Shown: piece by piece, positions 13,083-23,395 of the stretch
Layout of the letters: each line of letters opens with the position of its first letter
Numbering within the stretch: position 1 is the stretch's first letter
NCBI GenBank assembly: GCA_008973525.1
Contig: WACJ01000258.1
Coordinates: 310,001 to 374,000 of the forward strand
DNA: 64,000 nucleotides
Reading direction: 5' to 3'
Source of the DNA: Stenopsyche tienmushanensis
Taxonomy: Eukaryota; Arthropoda; Insecta; Trichoptera; Stenopsychidae
Notes under the pieces: model-generated
What the model was told of the DNA's origin: nothing
Databases searched by the model: none
The model's input: the letters and a program-made list of their open reading frames with translations, nothing else
Position numbers and translations under genes: made by a program

Positions 13083-13450
13083 CTGAATAAATTTTTAATG
13101 AAGCTAGAATCACTGATTAGTATTATATTACCCTTTTCAACAATTTTATGGTACTTAAAACTTTAAACGCGTTTTTCTCGAAACGACATTTTTGCATGTG
13201 GCGTTGAAAGAATTTTGAAAAACCAAGTCGCCGATTGGTCTGAAATTTTACGAGCTTATTTTAAATATATTTGGCTATGGCAGTTCGCAAAACCAGGTCA
13301 AAATGTTTATTTTATCTTACGTTTTATATTAAAACATACCCCCAAAAAAGGTGTTTTTTACCAAACTTTTTTTCAAACCAGCGCCATTTTGTTACTTTTA
13401 AACAAAATATATTAATTAACTATACTACGATAGCGACGCGCTTACAGATT
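13083..13450 (+). other. 3' region of the Mutator-like relic
   Basis: Non-coding sequence following the relic's stop. It contains AAACGCGTTTTTCTCGAAAC at 13165-13184. Short open frames at 13215-13415 and 13271-13528 are AT-rich chance frames. I infer this is the element's 3' untranslated part, but I could not find a terminal repeat. Confidence 0.35.
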
Positions 13451-16400
13451 AAAAATCTTTTTGATTTTTTGTGTCAAGTAAGCCTCAATGGAAAAAATTG
13501 TTCCACACCATGGACTTATACGATATAATATATGCTTTTTTAAATTACGAATTTATTTGTTTAGTATTATATAATAGTGTCATAATAAATCTGAAAAAGA
13601 TTCATTTCATTATGTGGTCTATTTACTGAGAAAAAAATTGTTAAAAATTGCCTATTTTTTGGGCCGTCAAAGTGAGATGACCCCTTAAAATAAGTTTAGG
13701 TATAATTTAATGTTTTTTTAGTCTAAAAATATTGGGTCACATATTGCGAGTGTATTTTCTTTGCAAAATTGATAAAAATCCCATCTCATTATATACCAAA
13801 ACAGAGCTATCGTATTTCAAAGCATTTTTTAAGACTTGCCAGCTTCAAAAGAAAATATATGTTTAACTTCGGTGCGTGAAATAATGCATAATTCTCTTCC
13901 TAGAAAGTCCCCTCGCTGTAAATTAATGATGCAAAATAGCTTAATACACGAACCACCGCAGTTTATGCAGCAGTTTGGCGATCGTCGTTTCATCCCGAAT
14001 ACAAATGTCAAATTATAAAGCAAATAAAGCATCTTCTGGCGGCATTTTAACGCGGCCGTAATAAAGAAACGGATTGCATATTCATCCGAGCGCCGCCACT
14101 AAAACCGTTTATAAGTCTTCACGTATCCCGCTCGGATCGTGTCAAGAGTCACGAAGAAGAAAGTCAAAGGTGCTTTCTTAATTTAAGGGATCATTAAGAA
14201 TGTAATGAAATAAAACTGACGGCAGTAAAACTCGTCCAGCACGACGGAAGACGTTTTTTCACGCGGTACGTAACATTTACGGCGGCATAAAAGCTCGAAA
14301 CTAATGACGATGGCAAACAGACGTAACTTTCATTAGGCATAACCCGTACGACTTGCTCCGGAGCTTATGAAAGCTCTTCGGCGGTGTGGGTGAAGACAAC
14401 GAAGCGTTAATCTTCCCGTACGTTACGTCCGCATTGCTCGCATTTTTACTAATCCATCATTTAGCCCTCGTCCATTAAACGTCTCGATTGTATGCAACTT
14501 AATTTTATGAGTCGCAACATTCCTAAGGTACATTCCTGTCAAAAGATTCTTTTGGGCCTTCAAAAGAACGCCTCATGACTTATCCCGAAATATGCTATTC
14601 ATGAATAATTACCATAGCTACTCACTGTCACTGGAAGAGTTCGAAATGCTTTTAAAAAACGATGCAAATCCATAATAAAAAGACGATTTTCATCACACAA
14701 TGATTCATATCAATATAAGATAGACATTCAATATTTTGATTTTGATATTTAGCGAAAAAGTTTTACATCCATCGTGAATTTTTAGCAAGAATCCCAAAAA
14801 ATCCTTTAACCCTTTGAGCAGTTCAATCGCGTATTTGTGACCGAATTCTAATGATTCAGAAAGAACATTCTTACACGTCGAGTTTGAAGAAAGACAGTTA
14901 TATTTCCATAAGAGTTTAAAGACAGTGTCATCATACGATTATATTTATCGATAACCCAAATTTATCGACTGATAATAACCCAAATTAATCAATTTCAAGT
15001 GTATTGTTTGCGCTTACGCCAGGAAATGAACGAATATTGCATGGTATCAACAATTTATATATATTTTCATACAAGATTCATACACGTTGCGCGGTCCTGA
15101 TAGATAAGTGTTAACGCGCAGTTTACATAATGATACAAAATTTAAAAAAAAACTACATACAAAAATATTTGTACGGAACTGTGCGCTTCACAGTTCCAGC
15201 AGCTTGATATTTGCTTGGTGTGCGCATGCACATATGTGAAGGTGCCCACAAGACTGCGACGCAAAGAAAGCACTGTCGCTTCCGCAGTGCCGACACTCTA
15301 GCGTGCTGATAAAAATTAGTTTTTTGTTTCTCCGCGTATATTGTACTTAAAACTCTTGTAGCACCCTCTCTAATAATAACTACGATATCACTGGGCTTTC
15401 CTAAAACCAATATGGTATACAGTTCAAACCTAATATTATGGGATTGTTTTCAATTTTGATACTCAATCATTTCAATTTTGACAAAGAGGATGAATTTATT
15501 TCAATCTCCTAATGCGAATTTGCAAGACGAGTGCTATTTTCAGTTAATTTATCCACAAGTTTAATGAGAAATGGCTTGCGAATTATTATTCATGTATGCA
15601 AGTTCAATACTTCATTAGCGAAATTTAGTTCGCAGCTAGTTGTTTCCCCCGTCGGATTATTTCGCGCTGAAATTTTAATAGCGCTTAATTTGACTAAAAT
15701 TCGCCGGAAGGAGAAATCATCAAAAATTAAGCAATTTACAAGCGATTCGTTGCAAAATGGTCATCGTTCATATGGAACCCGATGCTGTTGTTACTTGAGA
15801 ATGCTATTCATAGCCTAAGATGATATATGAATACGTCTGTCCCATTATAAGCCTGACTTATTTTTTTGTTGTTTATATTAATGACACTTATGATGAGCAA
15901 AGTCACTTTTATCTCACAGCATTAATAGTACATCTTGCTATGATCAAAGAGACAGAACTGCATTTGCATATCTCGGTGTTTTTAGTTTTCAAAGCTCATA
16001 ATCTACTGATTTTATTATCATCTTTAATTGAGTATTTCTGTAGATCTTTTGGCAAGTATCTCAGCCAACAGATGCAAACATAAAGCTAAAATATGACAGA
16101 TTTGTCTCCGAAGGTAAATGCTGACATCACACGACTATGATGGACTTATACTATCAATAATCATAACCAATTTGATGATATTGATAGAACGATGCGTTTA
16201 GATAAACAAAACTTTGATTAAATTTAGATAATCGCGATCATTCGATATTACTATAATTTGATTTGTATTTTGGCATTACTACTTTTTTGCAATATTCATA
16301 TCTTCTTTATCCCATTTATAAACGATAAAACAAATCACTATTATGGCGTTTTTATGCTTCAATATCATTTTTCCGCACTACTTTATCTCGCATTCAGTTT

Positions 16401-17880
16401 CTATTCAATAGTTTCTCAATTTTCAATCGAGGGAAATTGATTAAACTTATAATTTTCGACAAAGTTGCTAATAAATACATTCGAAACAATACAGTTAAAA
16501 GTGGGAATTGAAACTGCAGCAATAGTAACGAAACTTGGTCTGCATTTGAATACCAGCTCGAACCGATTCAATCCAGCTATGAGCAATTGATAGAACGAAA
16601 ACTTGCTAGACAATTTAGGAGAAGAATTTGAAGCAACACTAATAAAATTCAACAATCTTGCTTTGTGTCTTGCAGTATAATATGCAATAGGGAACTGTGA
16701 GGGATACAGAGTATTCTAAGTATAAGAAAAATAATCAAAAACATTACCAAATAATAAACTTTCCAAACAGTCTTCATATAGTAGAAAAATACTTTATACT
16801 CCGAAATTTCGATTATCGAATTTTCGGAGTATAGAAGTTTCGAATCTATTAATAAAACCGAATTGATGATGTAGGAGAACGATTCATAAAAATAACTCGC
16901 CGATATTAGCACGAGCTCGAATTTGCCTACTACATTATTATTATGACTCAATAACTCAAAGTCGAACGAAAATTGCCCAAATATATGACAATTTTGCCTA
17001 AAAAAAAATCACATCGTATTATATATAAATATATATATTTACATACTGGGATACGTAAAGCTTCTCCGTTACTTTGGTATATCAATCACGATGATAGATG
17101 AAATATTCATTAGATCGTCTGTGAACTCGATTGTTGCATCTAAATTTAGAGCTCTAAATCGTTAAATACGAACGTGTTTCAGTCTCTTGATTGCTATCGC
17201 CATTGTCTGAAAATTTATTTGCCGTCCTGAATACTCAGCGCTACAAAGTTGCGCTGAAATGACAGATCTCATTACTTTTACTATCGAACGGCAGAGAGGA
17301 TTGCATCCAGAGAAGCGCATCTAAATTTAAATGTAAGTAATACAAAACAAACTTGCAGAGGTGAACAGCCCATGAGACAATGATTCCCTGCTTCCCAGAA
17401 ACATTTTTTGTTGGAATAATAATGGACCATTTCCGGCTGAGCTCGTCTATTCATCCTAATCATACGACCCTTTATTCCCCATAAATGTCTTATATCATTA
17501 AGCAGCATCCTTGGATTTTCGGTTGATTTTGGGATGAAATTTAGTAAGGGTTCATATCGGAAACATTTTTAATTCAAAAGCAATTAAGTCAATCATTGAA
17601 TCAATGTATTTATTGTAAATAATTTCTATACAATGAGGCCATGGAATCCTCAAGACCATCAAACGTTGTATCATATATCGATTAAAAGAAAAATTACTAT
17701 GCAATCATATTGATTCAAGAAAAATCAATAAAATATTTATTTCTTATTATACATCCAAAATAATTGTCTAATTTTAACCTTTTAACCACCAGTGATTTTA
17801 AATATATTAGAAATTGCATAAAAAGTTATCTGGCTTATATATTCTATTGTCTAAAGACGACATATGCATGTACACTACAT
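13451..17880. other. AT-rich DNA, no gene recognised
   Basis: No supported gene. Some patches near 14040-14480 are less AT-rich and could be conserved non-coding sequence, which cannot be tested here. A perfect 9-bp hairpin lies at 15175-15197. Open frames at 15531-15818, 15820-16083, 16649-16951 (minus) and 17281-17508 (minus) carry no motif that I know. The 16310-17040 part is very AT-rich and has a short (AT)n run near 17022-17040. Confidence 0.45.
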
Positions 17881-17884
17881 GATA

Positions 17885-17892
17885 TCCTACGG
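17885..17892. repeat. 8-bp target duplication, left (hAT)
   Basis: TCCTACGG directly precedes the left end of the hAT element and is repeated exactly at 20426-20433. Eight bases is the hAT target-site duplication length. Confidence 0.9.
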
Positions 17893-18159
17893 CAGTGCTC
17901 CGCAACGTTTTCTCACCTACGGCACACCAAAGCTCTTCTTTAAATTTCGCGGCACACCAAAAGCCAAAAATAATAGATATTGATTTATTTATTTTTAAAC
18001 AGCTCTCCCAATAGTACATAAAAAAAACTCTAAAAGGGCCTAAATATTTTATACAATTTTACAATAAATTAATTTTTTAATTTCCTATAAACACATACAT
18101 AAAAACTATACTATATTTACTTTTATGCAAACTTAATAATTATTATAAAATAATGACCA

Positions 18160-19137
18160 ATTAAAAAAAATTGATTTGCATCAAAAGCCCAAAACACTTC
18201 TCATGACTTACTAGATATGGAAACGGCTAAAATATTGAAAACATGGAATGAAACAGAAAATTAAAATCGTTTTTCAGCAATTAAGCAAGTATATAAAACA
18301 AAAAACATGTATTATTTGTAAAAGTTTAAGGAAAATTTCTTTTTTTTTGATAATTTTGGTATTTTTTCTTTAATTTTTAAGGAATGGGTTGGCAAGCTTG
18401 CTTATATATGAAGAATAATAATTTTCCTTCCACACTTCCATTACGGACGTTAGAAATAAAGACAAAAGTATACGTGTTCAATTTCATTTAAAAAAAAAAA
18501 TAATTTGCATCAAAAGCCCAAAACATTTCTCATGACTTACTAGATATGGAAACGGCTAAAATATTGAGAACATGAAATGAAACAGAGAATTAAAAACGTT
18601 TTCAGCATTTAAAACAAAAAACATGTATTATTTGTAAAAGTTTAAGGAAAATTTCTTTTTTTTTGATAATTTTGGTATTTTTTCTTTAATTTTTAAGGAA
18701 TGGGCTGGCAAGCTTGCTTTTATATGAAGAATATTAATTTTCCTTCCACACTTCCATTACGGACGTAGGAAGCAAGGACAAATGTATACGTGTTCAATTT
18801 CATTTAAAAAAAAAAATTGATTTGGATCAAAAGCCCAAGACACTTTTCACGAATTACTAGATATGGAAACGGTTAAAATAATGAGAAGTTCGACTGCAAA
18901 AGAATATTTAAAAAATTTTTTGCAATTAAACAAACATTTAAAACAAAAAACATGTATTATTTGTAAAAGTTTAAGGAAAATTTCTTTTTTTTTTGATAAT
19001 TTTGGTATTTTTTCTTTAATTTTTAAGGAATGGGTTGGCAAGCTTGCTTATATATGAAGAATAATAATTTTCCTTCCACACTTCCATTACGGACGTTAGA
19101 AATAAAGACAAAAGTATACGTGTTCAATTTCATTTTA
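18160..19137. repeat. three tandem copies of a ~320-bp unit inside the hAT
   Basis: Units begin at about 18160, 18489 and 18806, shown by the recurrence of ATTTGCATCAAAAGCCCA (ATTTGGATCAAAAGCCCA in the third). Spacings are about 329 and 317 bp. Each contains AAAACATGTATTATTTGTAA, AATGGG(T/C)TGGCAAGCTTGC and CTTCCATTACGGACGT. The units are nearly identical apart from small indels, so amplification is recent relative to the decay of the transposase. A 64-codon open frame on each strand in the third unit is low-complexity, and I do not regard either as a gene. Confidence 0.9.
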
Positions 19138-19139
19138 AT

Positions 19140-19804
19140 GTGTTACTTGCGCTTTTTTCGATTCAAATTTTTCAGCCAAATTTCTAATCAGTGTTCCTAA
19201 AATATCGCTTGACATGTCGTAAATAAGTTTTAACAATATCGGCAGACAACAAAACTTTATTTACTTCCTTAACATCATTGGGCTCAAGCATAACTCGAAC
19301 AACTTCTTTGTATACTTAACCTTTTAACTGCCAATGACTCATCAGCGCGTACAAGTTCGACGCGCCGGTGCGTCGTTGGCAGTTAAAAGGTTAATAAGTG
19401 TTTCGCCGATAATATGTGGTTTTTTCTGACGTGCAGTTAATTTTGCAACATGGTAGCTAGATTCTAAAGCCTTTTCAGAAACCGTAAAGGCCGAATTCAT
19501 AAGTTATTTCTGTTTTTAATTTTGTTCTAAACGCCTTTGAAAATATTGTTTATCCTTTTTGACGCAACTTGGATGGTTTGAATTTAGATGGTGATTTAAT
19601 TTATTGGGTGCCATTGCTTCGTTTGATAGCTGTTTGCTGCAAATGATGCATTGTGGCTTTGGAGCTGTTTCATCACGAGAATCCATATTGAATGTAGTCT
19701 TCGTTGTGCTTCATTTTCACAGTCTTCTTTGTCATTTTTGCAATGCTTGTGCTGGGTTCTTCTGTATGTAAAGACGAATCTTTTCCACGTAAAATTGTAT
19801 CCAT
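19140..19804 (-). pseudogene. hAT transposase N-terminal relic with BED zinc finger
   Basis: An ATG at 19804-19802 opens a frame beginning MDTILRGKDSS and running to KHNEDYIQYGF. After a frameshift, a 56-codon frame (19686-19516) carries the BED finger PQCIICSKQLSNEAMAPNKL followed by HHLNSNHPS, giving the Cys-x2-Cys and His pairs of the ZBED5-like hAT group. Beyond a stop come SSYHVAKLTARQKKPHIIGE, then YKEVVRVMLEPNDVKEV and MSSDILGTLIRNLAEKFES. Between the last blocks a TTAA mini-element (19320-19390) interrupts the gene. The DDE core and dimerisation domain are missing, and the tripled repeat occupies that position. It is from the same broad group as the relic at 9571-11073 but a different lineage. 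Confidence 0.85.
19320..19390. mobile_element. 71-bp TTAA-flanked mini-element (piggyBac-like MITE)
   Basis: Flanked by TTAA at 19316-19319 and 19391-19394. Its ends CCTTTTAACTGCCAATGAC and, inverted, CCTTTTAACTGCCAACGAC differ at one base of 19. The remaining ~30 bases include GCGCGTACAAGTTCGACGCGC, so nearly the whole unit can fold on itself. TTAA duplication is the piggyBac signature. It splits the BED-finger transposase relic, which proves that it arrived as an insertion. Confidence 0.75.
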
Positions 19805-19839
19805 TGTAACGTGGGCGAGAGCCCTCAGCTGATTACCGA

Positions 19840-20229
19840 GGCCCAGTTATCTTCGTCATGATTCTGTCGACCAGTCCCAGTTACCTTATTATCGATTGTG
19901 TCAAAACCCAGGGACTTTTTGTTTTTTAGTTTTCTAATGATTTTTGTTATTTCCAAATGAGTTACCAATTTAATTTTGTGCATATCATTATTTGAGCTTT
20001 CACGGAAATCGCTAATTGACTTTGTTAGCAGCTTTCTTTGTTTTGCTGTCGCTCATATTTTCGAAAATCTTGTGATTTAGGCACCAGGTTTCTGTAAGCA
20101 TGTTTGTCTTTTCTAAATCGGTTTCGGCTATCTTATCGTTTCTATCCAAAATAGGAATTCCCGTGGCTTTGTTTTTGTGTGATTTGACGGTTTTCCAAAG
20201 TAATCCAATCTGAATTCTATTGATTCTGT
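19840..20229 (-). pseudogene. jockey-type LINE fragment (start of reverse transcriptase)
   Basis: Read from 20229 downward, a frame gives RIQIGLLWKTVKSHKNKATG, then IPILDRNDKIAETDLEKTNM. After a frameshift it gives LEITKIIRKLKNKKSLGFDT. The LWKxxK, IPxL, D-x-EKA/TxxL and KxLKNKKxPGxD pattern is what jockey-clade LINEs show between the endonuclease and the reverse transcriptase. Only about 130 codons remain. It lies inside the hAT element, just upstream of the transposase start and in the same orientation, so it is either a nested LINE insertion or captured sequence. Confidence 0.6.
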
Positions 20230-20425
20230 CAGCACGATGATAGATGAATCCCGGAATAGAAATATTAATATCTGGTTTTAGGTGTCTGGCGACATAAATA
20301 GGTGACAGACGCTGGAGAACTATTGAAAAATATTTTAGTTATAATATTGTCTTATTTGACGGCGGCACACCTGTATCGGCTCACGGCACACCAGTGTGCC
20401 GCGGCACACCGGTTGCGGAGCACTG

Positions 20426-20433
20426 TCCTACGG
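20426..20433. repeat. 8-bp target duplication, right (hAT)
   Basis: TCCTACGG, identical to 17885-17892, follows the right end of the hAT element directly. Confidence 0.9.
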
Positions 20434-21268
20434 GATCATTTATGGGTTTTAAGCATTTCTTGTTCAGTTACGAAAAATAATAGCGACTCACCGATGATTC
20501 GCTAACAGTCAAATGATTAAGGTTTCGCATAGGGTTATTAAAACTTATTAAAGATGAAGAAAACTCTTCCATTAGGGTGTCCCATAAGTTTCTTTCGTTT
20601 TCATATTAACACTTTGCTGTCCGCTAATGATTTCCTAAAACTTATACCTGGGACCGGGCGAATTTCAGGATTATTCCGAGAAATATTATGTTTTTTTTAA
20701 ATTGATATAACTTCGAAACCAGTTGGTGTAAATCAATAAAATTTTTAGCTTCGTCTCCGGGATACTTATAAGTATAAGGAAACGTTACTAAATCATTGGT
20801 ACTGAACCTTGGGTTTGTGTAAGAGAGAAGTATTTGAAAAAAAAAAAAAAAAACTATTATTTTCACAATTTTTTTGAATTAAAAAACAATTAACGAGTTA
20901 TAATCAAATTTATTCATAAACTTAGTTGAGTTTGTCCGTATCAAGGTCATTCAGTGATTCTCAATTGGCAAATTAATCGCCATCTAAAATATATCGTAAA
21001 ATAAATGCTGATTGTGATATTTTTCTATTCAATAATAGTTACCGATATTTGTTAAATTATTTCGAAGACAGGAAACAATAAATAATGTTGTCCTTTGTAA
21101 TTGCATTTCAAAAGATCTGCCCCTTTCACATTTTTTAAGGAATATATTGTTAAAATGCAGCACTGTCTCCTTTCCTCCAATTATGTTATACGATTTGTCC
21201 AAATATTTTTTTTGACCATTGGCTTGCATTATTGGACAAGATGCAAACAAAGGCGTGAAGCTTTAATG

Positions 21269-21276
21269 GTTTAGAA
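21269..21276. repeat. 8-bp target duplication, left (hAT MITE)
   Basis: GTTTAGAA directly precedes the MITE and recurs exactly at 21603-21610. Confidence 0.9.
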
Positions 21277-21602
21277 CAGCGGTTCTTAAACAGGAGTCCG
21301 CGGACCCCTGGGGGTCCGCGAAGCCCTTACTGGGGGTCCGCGATGATATAAAAAAGCGTTTATCTATACTTTAAAAAGATATTTTCGTGAAATTATTTAC
21401 AGAAAACATTATAAAAAGCTCTATTTTGGCCAGGAAATGTTTGTTTGTTTGAAAAATTTAGACACAAGGATTGGAATGAGGTTCACAAAAAAAAATTGTT
21501 CAAAAGGGGGTCCGCGAGAAAAAAATTGCTCAAGAGGGGGTCCGAGAAGGAAATTTTGCTCCAAGAGGGGGTCCGCGGACTACATAAGTTTAAGAAGCGC
21601 TG
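21277..21602. mobile_element. hAT MITE, 326 bp, with GGGGGTCCGCG boxes
   Basis: Terminal repeats CAGCGGTTCTTAAAC and, inverted, CAGCGCTTCTTAAAC match at 14 of 15 bases and are flanked by identical 8-bp GTTTAGAA. Subterminal regions carry GGGGGTCCGCG-type boxes: two on the left (about 21311 and 21335) and three on the right (21506, 21536 and 21567) spaced 30-31 bp apart. There is no transposase. Open frames across it (such as 21437-21763) only reflect the repeated boxes. The age order is mariner, then TTAA element, then this MITE. Confidence 0.9.
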
Positions 21603-21610
21603 GTTTAGAA
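21603..21610. repeat. 8-bp target duplication, right (hAT MITE)
   Basis: GTTTAGAA, identical to 21269-21276. Confidence 0.9.
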
Positions 21611-22392
21611 AGCTTACACAATACTCCCCCACCCCAACTGAAGGGCGGATCTAGCAAAATCGTTACAAAAAGCAGAAAAAAAAACCTGAGATCACCCAAA
21701 TGTCAGAATTCAATTGCACTGCAAGCGCAAGTGTCAAAATGTCTTTATTTTTTTTTTATATAAGATATAATAATCATTTTGGTTTTCATTCTCTAATAAA
21801 AAGGCAATAGGTGGAATTATGATTGTATTTAGAAAAGAACCGAAAAAAAGCCTAAAAAAATGTTGGTTCGGTTCCGGTCCCTGGTATTTATTTACAAGTC
21901 GTGTAATATATTACGCGTATTTTTTATATTCGCTTTTTAAACCTTCATACATGCATATATTATATTTATGATATATGTTATGTAGTTTAAAAATGTTTAG
22001 AATCGGCTCGGTAAATTTTAATTTTGGTTAAAACCTCAAATAAAATACTGTTTTAGTTTCAATTACGATTGTCCATAGTGTGGATTATATTACGCGTAAT
22101 TTTTTTAAAATTATATTTTAAAATCTTTATATATGTATAAAACTAGCTACATCTCTGAAACAGGTTAAAAATGTTTAGCAGCAGTGCTGTGATTTTTTTT
22201 ATGTGTGTAGGTCGTCGCGCACAAATCTGTGCGTACGGGCTTTTGATCCAAATTTTCGAGGCGCACAGATTTGTGCGTACGGTCTTCAATGTGTTAAGAA
22301 AAAAATAAACAATAACTTGTATTACATCAAAATTTATTGAATAATATATGATCCATTCTATTCTATAACCTTTCTCCGTCTCTCCGGAAGCC

Positions 22393-22710
22393 TCATAATG
22401 CCTTCTTGCCAAAATTCCCCAGGTTTGTTGGCAAAATATTGACAAGTCTCTTAAAAAAAGGTTGGCTATTATGTCGTTGGAGAAGAAGATCGCATATTGA
22501 AATACACTGAAGTTTATTTGAGTCAGTCAGTTTACGGGGAAGCCACACATCTGAAAGATTGATGTAGCCCAATTTTGTCAGATAATTATGGACGGATGTT
22601 CGTGGAATTTCTAACTTGTTAGCTATTTTGCGAACAGTATATCGCGGGTTTTCTTCAACCATGGCTATGATTAGATCGGTGTTCATTTGCGAAAGAAACT
22701 TATGGGACAA
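22393..22710 (-). pseudogene. mariner transposase relic with HTH2 fused to C-terminus
   Basis: A 105-codon frame opens inside the terminal repeat (a TTG start would be needed; the first ATG gives MNTDLIIAMVEENPRYT). It contains the second helix-turn-helix (KIANKLEIPRTSVHNYLTKL), GYINLSDVWLPRKLTDSNKL, and CDLLLQRHNSQPFFKRLV. It then jumps to sequence from the C-terminal region, out of frame with the original protein. All three catalytic aspartates are gone. The C-terminal coding tail continues in another frame to about 22330 (RGDGERL-like region, decayed). It belongs to the split mariner copy. Confidence 0.8.
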
Positions 22711-22717
22711 CCTAATA

Positions 22718-23395
22718 TAAACCCAATCAATTAAGGACTAAGTTTATAAAATTAAGTTATGGCAAAATTTGTAATACTTGTGGCCGGATTTTTTTCAGAC
22801 AGTTTTTATGAACTTCAAATAACTTTTTGGTATTTTTTTAAATGTAAGAATCAAGTGAACACTCTAAAAATACCGTCTTATTGCCTAATCATTAATTTGT
22901 CATCTGGATTATGGAAAATAATTGGTTCAGAGGAATTGAATCGGTGCAGATAAAAAGCATAAAGCAATAATCTGCGTCCAGTTGTGGCGCAGAGAACATC
23001 TCGAAAGTTATTTGTGTCCAGTAATTCAATATTATTTTGATAATACGTATACTTTTACGTTTAATTCGTTTTCCGTTCTACACCTTTTTAATCATCTACA
23101 TCAGGCTAACTAAGATATAAAAGGCTATTATATATTTACGAATAGGTTTTACACCAATCCAATGTTTGCTGGAGAACTCTTGAAAAAGAAATATGATAAA
23201 TATTTTAAAAAAAAACTAAGATTAGCTGTGGGACGAAAGATAACATACAGAAAACAAGATACATACTATAATATTAGTTTGGCGAGTCAAAATAATAGTC
23301 ATAATGCTCAGTACAAAGCATACGTTAACTTCCTAATCAATCAGAAGAATAGCAAGAACTACCCCATACCAATCTAATCAAGATGAGCTAATAAA
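22718..23395. other. AT-rich DNA, possible upstream piggyBac remains
   Basis: No firm feature. A 71-codon open frame at 23162-23377 lies just upstream of the piggyBac relic on the same strand and could belong to it, but I see no diagnostic motif in it. Confidence 0.3.

Larger units (their letters stand above)
17893..20425 (-). mobile_element. hAT element with intact ends and 8-bp target duplication
   Basis: The left end CAGTGCTCCGCAAC and the right end GTTGCGGAGCACTG are perfect inverted repeats, flanked by identical TCCTACGG. Both subterminal regions carry repeats of CGGCACACC: at 17920 and 17950 on the left, and at 20363, 20384 and 20402 on the right, with one near-match inverted at 20393. 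The interior, read on the minus strand, holds a jockey LINE fragment (about 19840-20229), the start of a BED-finger transposase (19804 downward), a 71-bp TTAA mini-element (19320-19390) and a tripled repeat of about 320 bp in place of the catalytic core. At 2,533 bp it is complete at its ends but cannot encode a transposase. Confidence 0.93.
20610..22293. mobile_element. piggyBac-like TTAA element inserted in the mariner copy
   Basis: It is bounded by TTAA on both sides, and the mariner sequence is continuous once it is removed. The ends read CACTTTGCTGTCCGC (left) and, inverted, CACATTGAAGACCGT (right), with 10 of 15 bases matching. Near the right end is a pair of GCGCACAAATCTGTGCG-type palindromes (22217-22236 and 22261-22280). 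No piggyBac transposase is visible inside, so it is non-autonomous. A hAT MITE sits within it at 21277-21602. The rest is AT-rich with several poly-A runs. Confidence 0.7.
20572..22715 (-). mobile_element. mariner copy 3, split by a TTAA-flanked insert
   Basis: The left 38 bp (20572-20609) are TTAGGGTGTCCCATAAGTTT and the following bases as far as TTTTCATATTAA. They match the left end of copy 1, whose sequence continues ...CATATTAAGAAAATTTATTG. Here the match breaks exactly at TTAA (20606-20609) and resumes at a second TTAA (22294-22297) with GAAAA and onward to the right end at 22715. The right flank is TA (22716-22717) and the left flank CA, one base off. Without the insert the mariner is about 456 bp. 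Confidence 0.8.

Noticed and set aside
18847..19057. Overlapping 64-codon frames on both strands in the third 320-bp unit.
   Set aside because: Low-complexity K/F/I-rich translations on both strands of AT-rich DNA. Not coding.
20302..20505. Open frame on the plus strand near the right end of the hAT.
   Set aside because: It crosses the terminal repeat and target duplication and is antisense to the element's own transposase. Chance frame.
21437..21763. 108-codon frame with repeated KKNCSKGGPRxK motifs.
   Set aside because: The protein repeat only reflects the 30-bp GGGGGTCCGCG boxes of the hAT MITE, and the frame runs past the element's end.
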